Assembly: GCA_036005845.1 (NCBI GenBank)
Contig: DASYQD010000083.1
Location: forward strand, 1-18,680
Origin: DASYQD01 sp036005845
Lineage (GTDB): Bacteria; Acidobacteriota; Thermoanaerobaculia; Multivoradales; JAIOJS01
Direction: 5' to 3'
DNA: 18,680 nt
Within the stretch, counting starts at the first letter, position 1. Every line of letters starts with the position of its first letter. The notes beneath the pieces are model-generated. The model was not told the origin of the DNA. It was given only the letters and a program-made list of their open reading frames with translations, and did not search any database. A program made the translations under genes and the position numbers. This document shows positions 15,098 to 18,680 of this stretch, in pieces.

Positions 15098-15517
15098 GTG
15101 TACCTGCTCGACACCAACGTCGTCTCCGAGCTGCGGAAGCCGCGGCCACATGGGTCGGTGGTGGCTTGGCTCGAGGCGACCGACAACGCCGATCTTCACC
15201 TCGCCGCTGTCACCCTCGGCGAGCTGCAGGCGGGCGTGGAGGTCACGCGACGACAGGACGCCGCCAAGGCTACCGAGATCGAGGCCTGGATCGATCAAGT
15301 CGCCCAGACCTGGAACGTCCTTCCCCTTGACGGCCCCACCTTCCGCACCTGGGCTCGTCTGATGCACGGGCGTCAGGATGAGCTGCTAGTCGACGCTTTG
15401 ATCGCGGCAACGGCGATCCAACATGGGCTCGTCGTCGTGACCCGCAACGTGCGCGACTTTGCGCCCTTCGGGCTCGAGACGCTCGATCCCTTCGCAAAAG
15501 CAGGGCCCGTCGAGTGA
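15098..15517 (+). CDS. PIN-domain ribonuclease toxin (FitB/VapC-like)
   Basis: This 139-residue PIN-domain toxin is partnered with the Phd-type antitoxin just upstream. The metal-binding acidic residues are D5 in YLLDTNVVSEL, E42 in TLGELQAG, D99 in LLVDALIAATA and D120 in TRNVRDF, which also shows the N117 typical of FitB-type proteins. It should be an Mg2+-dependent endoribonuclease; the target RNA is not predictable. The GTG at 15098 gives the usual N-terminus at the first PIN strand (M-Y-L-L-D-T-N); longer forms extend into the antitoxin gene. Its TGA overlaps the GTG start of the LOG-family gene (GTGA), so toxin and LOG protein may be translationally coupled. Confidence 0.88.
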   Translation: MYLLDTNVVSELRKPRPHGSVVAWLEATDNADLHLAAVTLGELQAGVEVTRRQDAAKATEIEAWIDQVAQTWNVLPLDGPTFRTWARLMHGRQDELLVDALIAATAIQHGLVVVTRNVRDFAPFGLETLDPFAKAGPVE

Positions 15518-16368
15518 CCGACGGCGGCGAAGGCAAGGAGCCTCGCAAACCCGTAGAAGTGGCGCCGCCCGGCCGCTCCACCGCCGAGCAGACGCCGCAG
15601 GAACGCCACGAGTGGGGCAAGGCGACGCGGGCGCCCGAGGAGCGCCACTTCCTCGTCGGCCCGCGGCTGCGGCGCGAGGAGATCGCGCGCCTCTTCCGCA
15701 TCCTCTCCGACTTCATGCGCGGCTTCCGGGCCCTCCACTTCCTCGACCCGGTGGTCACCGTCTTCGGCTCGGCGCGCTTCTCCGAGTCGCACCGCTACTA
15801 CGCCCTCGCCCGCGAGACCGGGCGGCTGCTCGCGCAGGCGGGCTTCACGGTGATGACCGGCGGCGGGCCCGGCGTCATGGAGGCCGCCAACCGCGGCGCC
15901 CGCGAGGGCGGCGGCATGAGCGTCGGCTGCAACATCGAGCTGCCGCACGAGCAGAAGCCCAACCCCTACCTCGACCTCTTCGTCGAGTTCCGCTACTTCT
16001 TCGTGCGCAAGGTGATGTTGGTCAAGTACTCGACCGCCTTCGTCTGCATGCCCGGCGGCTTCGGCACCATGGACGAGATCTTCGAGACCGCCACCCTCAT
16101 CCAGACCGGCAAGATCCTCGGCTTCCCACTCATCCTCGTCGGCCGCGACTACTGGACGCCGCTGCTCGACTTCCTCGCCGGCACCATGGTGCCCGAAGGC
16201 ACGGTGACGGCGCCCGAGACGCAGCTCCTCACTGTCACCGACGACCCTGCCGCTGCGGTGGCGCAGATCGTCGAAGCAGCGTCGCGGCTGAGCGGTGAAA
16301 CGGCCGCCGAGCGCCCGCGCCCCAACCCGCTCCTCGGCGAGCGCAAGCCGGCGCGGTCGAAGACTTAG
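15514..16368 (+). CDS. LOG-family nucleotide 5'-phosphate phosphoribohydrolase (TIGR00730-like)
   Basis: This 284-residue Rossmann-fold protein belongs to the lysine-decarboxylase-like/LOG family, whose characterised members release the base from nucleoside 5'-monophosphates (cytokinin ribotides, or purine nucleotides for PpnN). The hallmark motifs are GGGPGVMEAANRGA (116-129) and PGGFGTMDE (180-188), which hold the catalytic Arg and Glu. There is an N-terminal extension of about 75 residues, charged then helical (LRREEIARLFRILSDFMRGF), as in larger LOG proteins, and a disordered Pro/Arg tail. The protein is cytoplasmic. The GTG at 15514 overlaps the toxin stop by four bases; there is no other convincing start with a ribosome binding site. 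The likely shared promoter with a toxin-antitoxin pair is unusual. The true substrate is uncertain. Confidence 0.88.
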   Translation: MTDGGEGKEPRKPVEVAPPGRSTAEQTPQERHEWGKATRAPEERHFLVGPRLRREEIARLFRILSDFMRGFRALHFLDPVVTVFGSARFSESHRYYALARETGRLLAQAGFTVMTGGGPGVMEAANRGAREGGGMSVGCNIELPHEQKPNPYLDLFVEFRYFFVRKVMLVKYSTAFVCMPGGFGTMDEIFETATLIQTGKILGFPLILVGRDYWTPLLDFLAGTMVPEGTVTAPETQLLTVTDDPAAAVAQIVEAASRLSGETAAERPRPNPLLGERKPARSKT

Positions 16369-16375
16369 CTCGAGA

Positions 16376-16381
16376 TAGCAT
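16376..16381 (+). promoter_or_regulatory. Candidate -10 upstream of the FitA remnant
   Basis: TAGCAT lies exactly 7 bases before the GTG at 16389, which has no ribosome binding site. No recognisable -35 is present at 16-18 bases, where the LOG gene tail lies. The arrangement matches other apparently leaderless starts in the window. Confidence 0.3.
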
Positions 16382-16388
16382 CCTTGTC

Positions 16389-16541
16389 GTGACGCAGCTG
16401 ATCGTTCGACAGGCCGACAACGAGGTCAAGGCGAAGCGGCTACGGCTTGGCCTCGCGGCGCGCTTCGCCCGCATCGGTCTCGCCGAGGACATCCCCGAGC
16501 TGCGCGGACAACCGGCTCGTCCGGCCGATTTTGGCCGCTGA
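16389..16541 (+). pseudogene. Internally deleted FitA-type antitoxin remnant
   Basis: A GTG-initiated frame of 50 codons begins MTQLIVRQADNEVKAK, the DNA-binding strand and first turn of a FitA-like ribbon-helix-helix antitoxin. It then jumps to LGLAARFARIGLAEDIPELR and ends GQPARPADFGR, the typical C-terminal toxin-binding tail of the same family. The intervening helices (about 30-35 residues in full-length proteins of about 80) are missing, yet the frame is kept. No FitB toxin follows: the convergent nuclease gene ends on the very next base (16542). It therefore looks like a decayed antitoxin of a lost FitAB pair. A functional miniature that titrates a related PIN toxin cannot be excluded, but without the second helix it should not form a ribbon-helix-helix dimer. 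Confidence 0.7.
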
Positions 16542-17402
16542 TCACGGCAAGCACCACTGGTGCGGGTCGGTGGGGATCGACGGCGGCGGCGGCGGCGCGG
16601 GCTCGCCGGCGAAGATGGCGTTGAGGCGACCGGCCAGCCGCACGCCGGCCTTGACGAGCTGGCGCTTGACGATCGGCACGTTGGCGTAGGCGTACGCGTA
16701 GCCGAGGTCGGCTTTCTGCCCCGGCGGGCTGGCCGGCGGAGCGGTGCCGGCGTAGACCTGCGGCCGCAGGCAGAACGCCTCGCGCAGCCACTCCTCGTAC
16801 GGCGCCGCCTGCCAGGCGGCGACCTGCTGCGGCGTCGGATCGTCGATGAAGCGCACCAGCTCGGTGAAGCTGAGGTTCTCGGAAGCGATGAGGCCCTCGT
16901 CCCACACCGAATGGAGGTTCCTGTCTTCCTTGAACCACTTGACGAGCACCTTGTTGCCGCCGAGATCGTCGCGCCGCCCGACGTGCAGCGGCTGGTGCGC
17001 GTCGCCGACGAAGTGGACGTAGAAGCGCAGCGCCTCGGCCTTCGCCTCCTTCGTCGCCTGCGGGTCGCGCAGCACCGCCTCCTGGCTCTGCAACGCCGCG
17101 AGCAGGTCGCCCTTGGGGTCGCGCGCGGTGTTGGCGATCGTCTCGTTGTCGTCGATCGAGATGAAGTGCCACGGCTTGACGCGGTCGAAGCTGGGGTCGG
17201 AGCGGATGTCGTCGGGCCAGGTGGAGATCTCGGCGAGGCCGTCGCCGTCGAGGATCACCGCGATCTGCCGCCGCGCCTGGTCGCTCAGGTGGCGGTCGGC
17301 GACCTCGCCGACGGTGCGGTGACCGTTCTGCGCCCACCCCCACGCCGCCGCCGGCGTGCACAGGAGACCGATTGCTGCGAGCCACCCCAAGCGTCCGCGC
17401 AT
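16542..17402 (-). CDS. Secreted S1/P1-family zinc nuclease
   Basis: This 286-residue protein is a trinuclear-zinc S1/P1 nuclease that cleaves single-stranded nucleic acid and removes 3'-phosphates. All nine ligands of the P1 site can be matched: W23, H28, D64, H79, H130, D134, H140, H164 and D168. Cleavage of the signal peptide after A-W-G (residue 22) leaves W23 as the mature N-terminus, and W-A-Q-N-G-H reproduces the W1/H6 spacing of P1, where the terminal amine binds zinc. Motif spacings HFVGDAHQPLH and NLHSVWD are also exact. The ATG at 17402 follows GGAGG. The enzyme should act in the periplasm or outside the cell, perhaps scavenging nucleotides. It is convergent with the FitA remnant and lies downstream of VapBC on the same strand. 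Confidence 0.93.
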   Translation of the reverse strand: MRGRLGWLAAIGLLCTPAAAWGWAQNGHRTVGEVADRHLSDQARRQIAVILDGDGLAEISTWPDDIRSDPSFDRVKPWHFISIDDNETIANTARDPKGDLLAALQSQEAVLRDPQATKEAKAEALRFYVHFVGDAHQPLHVGRRDDLGGNKVLVKWFKEDRNLHSVWDEGLIASENLSFTELVRFIDDPTPQQVAAWQAAPYEEWLREAFCLRPQVYAGTAPPASPPGQKADLGYAYAYANVPIVKRQLVKAGVRLAGRLNAIFAGEPAPPPPPSIPTDPHQWCLP

Positions 17403-17450
17403 GGCAAGACCCTCCTTCGCCAGGTTCGCTTGGGCTAGCTTAACCGCGGC

Positions 17451-17810
17451 TCACGCCGCCCGTAGGCCGCAGCGCTCTGCAACCGCGAGCAGGGGACGAT
17501 CGAGCGTCCACAGCTTGACGCCGGAGAGCGCCGCCGAACACAACAGATGAGCGTCCACCCAGCCGACGCCGCTCCCCGCCAAGGCATGAGCGGCGACGAA
17601 CGCCATCACCTCGTGGTGGTCGGCAAGGGTGACCGACGGCAACTCGCCGAGCAGGTCCGGTACCTCGCTTCCTCGTTTCAGATGACCGAGTGCGAGCTCA
17701 CCGATGACGAACGGATGGCAAGCGACCTGGCCATCCTCCAAGAGCGCCGCGAGCTTCGAGTTGGAGCGCCGGAGGTGATCGACCCAGACCGAGGTGTCGA
17801 CGAGGATCAA
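17451..17810 (-). CDS. vapC: VapC-family PIN ribonuclease toxin
   Basis: This 119-residue PIN toxin is translated from a TTG at 17810 that overlaps the antitoxin stop (TTGA). It starts at the first PIN strand, ILVDTSVWVDHLR. The four acidic metal ligands are D5, E38 in FVIGELALG, D86 in GVGWVDAHLL and D104 in WTLDRPLL, so the active site is intact. LALGHLKRG and the GWVDAHLL element are typical of VapC proteins paired with the short MRTT-type VapB. It is expected to cleave a specific RNA when freed from VapB. Starts further upstream would lie deep inside the antitoxin frame and were rejected. The secreted nuclease follows after 48 bases with its own ribosome binding site. Confidence 0.88.
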   Translation of the reverse strand: MILVDTSVWVDHLRRSNSKLAALLEDGQVACHPFVIGELALGHLKRGSEVPDLLGELPSVTLADHHEVMAFVAAHALAGSGVGWVDAHLLCSAALSGVKLWTLDRPLLAVAERCGLRAA

Positions 17811-18010
17811 CGCTCTGCCCGGCGCGGGCGGCGCCGCCGAACGGCGACGGCCTTCGGCTCGCTGCCGCCCAAGGCGGCCAGGCGGCGAGCGGTCTCCCGG
17901 GCGATCAGCGCCTCCAGGCCGGCATGGACCAGCGCCGTCTTCTCGGTGACCCCGGTCAGATGGCGGGCCCTTGCGAGCAGCGGCTCGTCGATGATGATCG
18001 TCGTTCTCAT
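17807..18010 (-). CDS. vapB: VapB-family antitoxin
   Basis: This 67-residue antitoxin begins MRTTIIIDEPLLARA, the beta strand and first helix of the VapB (MRTT-type) ribbon-helix-helix family. It continues TGVTEKTALVHAGLEALIARETARRLAALGGSEP, the standard family core and tail; a basic Arg run (RRRRPRRAER) ends it. It should repress its own promoter through the palindrome at 18018-18040 and neutralise VapC. In-frame ATGs exist at 18010, 18016 and 18037. The first was chosen because it matches the family N-terminus and lies exactly 7 bases after the -10 hexamer, implying a leaderless mRNA, while the 18037 ATG lies within the operator. VapC overlaps its stop by four bases. Confidence 0.88.
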   Translation of the reverse strand: MRTTIIIDEPLLARARHLTGVTEKTALVHAGLEALIARETARRLAALGGSEPKAVAVRRRRPRRAER

Positions 18011-18017
18011 GTGCATC

Positions 18018-18040
18018 AGTATGGCTTCTGGAGCCATACT
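18018..18040. promoter_or_regulatory. Palindromic operator of vapBC
   Basis: Perfect 9-bp inverted arms AGTATGGCT (18018-18026) and AGCCATACT (18032-18040) flank a 5-base centre. The operator covers the -10 hexamer and the spacer of the vapBC promoter, so VapB binding would block RNA polymerase directly. Confidence 0.65.
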
Positions 18041-18047
18041 TGGTCAA
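18018..18047 (-). promoter_or_regulatory. vapBC promoter
   Basis: On the minus strand TTGACC (18047-18042), an 18-base spacer and CATACT (18023-18018) form the promoter. Seven bases later comes the VapB ATG at 18010, with no Shine-Dalgarno sequence, so a leaderless transcript is inferred. The -35 begins 5 bases from the end of the upstream aminotransferase gene. Confidence 0.55.
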
Positions 18048-18051
18048 GCGA

Positions 18052-18680
18052 TCATCGACTGTCGCGGCAGAGCTCGCAGGGAATCCAGCCGCGCAGCGAG
18101 CTGACCAGCCAGAGTCCCGTGGTGCGCGCGAGATCTTCGCGGCGAATGACGCGCTCGATCACGCGGCGGCGGGCGAGGAGGCGCTCGCGGAAGATACCGG
18201 GCAGGAGGCCGCAGCCAAGCGGCGGCGTCACCAGCTCGCCGTCGAGGCAAACGACGAGGTTGGCGCGCGTCGATTCGGTGAGCTCGCCGCGCGCGTTCCA
18301 CAGCAGGACGTCGTCGCAATCGGGGCGCGCAGCGCGCGCCGCGTCGTAGAGCGCGCGGTGCGTCGTCTTGTGGAAAAGCAGCGGGTCGGCGGAGTCGACC
18401 GGCGTGGACGCCAAGCCGACGGACCGCGGTTTGCGAGAGTCGCTTGCGAGCAGCGGCTCGGCCTCCACCTTCACGGCGCCGTCGCGCGCGAGCAGCAGCC
18501 GCACGCGGTGCGCGACCGGCGGCAGCGTGCGGGCAAGCTCGTCGAGCGCGCACCGCTCGCGGCGGTCGCGGCAGAAGCCGAAGTAGCGCGCCGAGCGCGC
18601 CAGCCGCGCCAGGTGCGCGTCGAGCCGCGGATAGCCGCGCGGCGACCAGCGCATCGTCTCCAGCAGCTCGAAGTCGGCGC
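18052..18680 (-). CDS. pabC: Aminodeoxychorismate lyase domain, probable C-terminal part of a PabB-PabC fusion (5' end outside window)
   Basis: This is the C-terminal 208 residues of a class IV PLP aminotransferase-fold protein. The frame is open to the window edge, reading ADFELLETMRW before the internal Met at 18654. FELLETMRW is how the PabC domain begins in bifunctional PabB-PabC proteins of folate synthesis (chorismate to 4-aminobenzoate). The PLP lysine lies in LLFHKTTHRALYDAA, followed by DDVLLWNARGELTEST and TPPLGCGLLPGIFRERLL, the standard cofactor-phosphate elements. It ends at 18052, 41 bases before the vapB start codon. The PabB half would lie beyond 18680; if it is absent there, the gene is a stand-alone PabC or branched-chain aminotransferase relative. 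The cysteine pair in PCELC near the C-terminus is unusual. Confidence 0.85.
   Translation of the reverse strand, partial: ADFELLETMRWSPRGYPRLDAHLARLARSARYFGFCRDRRERCALDELARTLPPVAHRVRLLLARDGAVKVEAEPLLASDSRKPRSVGLASTPVDSADPLLFHKTTHRALYDAARAARPDCDDVLLWNARGELTESTRANLVVCLDGELVTPPLGCGLLPGIFRERLLARRRVIERVIRREDLARTTGLWLVSSLRGWIPCELCRDSR

Noticed and set aside
14691..15149. A 153-codon upstream extension of the sulfatase frame
   Set aside because: It would run antisense through the whole Phd antitoxin gene. The signal sequence starts at 14690.

Overview
The window comes from a very GC-rich bacterial chromosome: third codon positions are almost all G or C, so false reading frames are abundant on both strands. 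A complete sigma-54-type activator with an intact GAFTGA loop, secreted enzymes with Sec signal peptides, and a mix of Shine-Dalgarno-led and apparently leaderless genes suggest a soil or sediment Gram-negative lineage (Myxococcota, Acidobacteriota, Binatota or similar). The ABC exporter pair looks actinobacterial in style. The taxon cannot be fixed from the sequence alone. I see no integrase, transposase, IS end, rRNA, tRNA or CRISPR array.

Layout. 119-1445: a metallo-beta-lactamase-fold hydrolase (minus) divergent from a four-helix DUF2269-type membrane protein (plus). 1467-2128: a ribbon-helix-helix/PIN toxin-antitoxin (TA) pair. 2151-5829 (minus): two fused permease-ATPase ABC half-transporters, most likely one heterodimeric exporter. 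5991-8590 (plus, divergent from the ABC operon): a cupredoxin-like protein that has lost its copper ligands, then a large secreted multicopper oxidase. 8640-11194 (plus): a SMUG1 uracil-DNA glycosylase, a single-domain asparaginase, a 13-codon coupling or leader ORF, and an ACT-domain threonine ammonia-lyase. 11373-13239: a 131-residue protein of unknown function and an NtrC-family response regulator. 13236-14690 (minus): a secreted FGly sulfatase whose stop codon interlocks with that of the regulator. 14748-16368 (plus): a Phd/PIN TA operon whose toxin stop overlaps the start of a LOG-family nucleotide phosphoribohydrolase. 16389-16541: the in-frame, internally deleted remnant of a FitA-type antitoxin. 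16542-17402 (minus): a secreted S1/P1 zinc nuclease. 17451-18047 (minus): a VapBC pair with a clear palindromic operator on its promoter. 18052-18680 (minus): the C-terminal aminodeoxychorismate-lyase part of what is probably a PabB-PabC fusion, cut by the window edge.

Functional themes. Four TA loci (three intact, one decayed) are interleaved with housekeeping and secreted-enzyme genes in under 19 kb. The multicopper oxidase, sulfatase and S1/P1 nuclease are exported enzymes that would act outside the cytoplasm. The asparaginase and threonine ammonia-lyase both release ammonia and appear translationally linked.

The points most worth a second look are: the copper-ligand-less cupredoxin paired with the multicopper oxidase; the FitA remnant; the start-codon-overlapping 13-codon ORF before ilvA; and a recurrent -10-like hexamer placed exactly 7 nt before start codons that lack a ribosome binding site, which suggests leaderless mRNAs.
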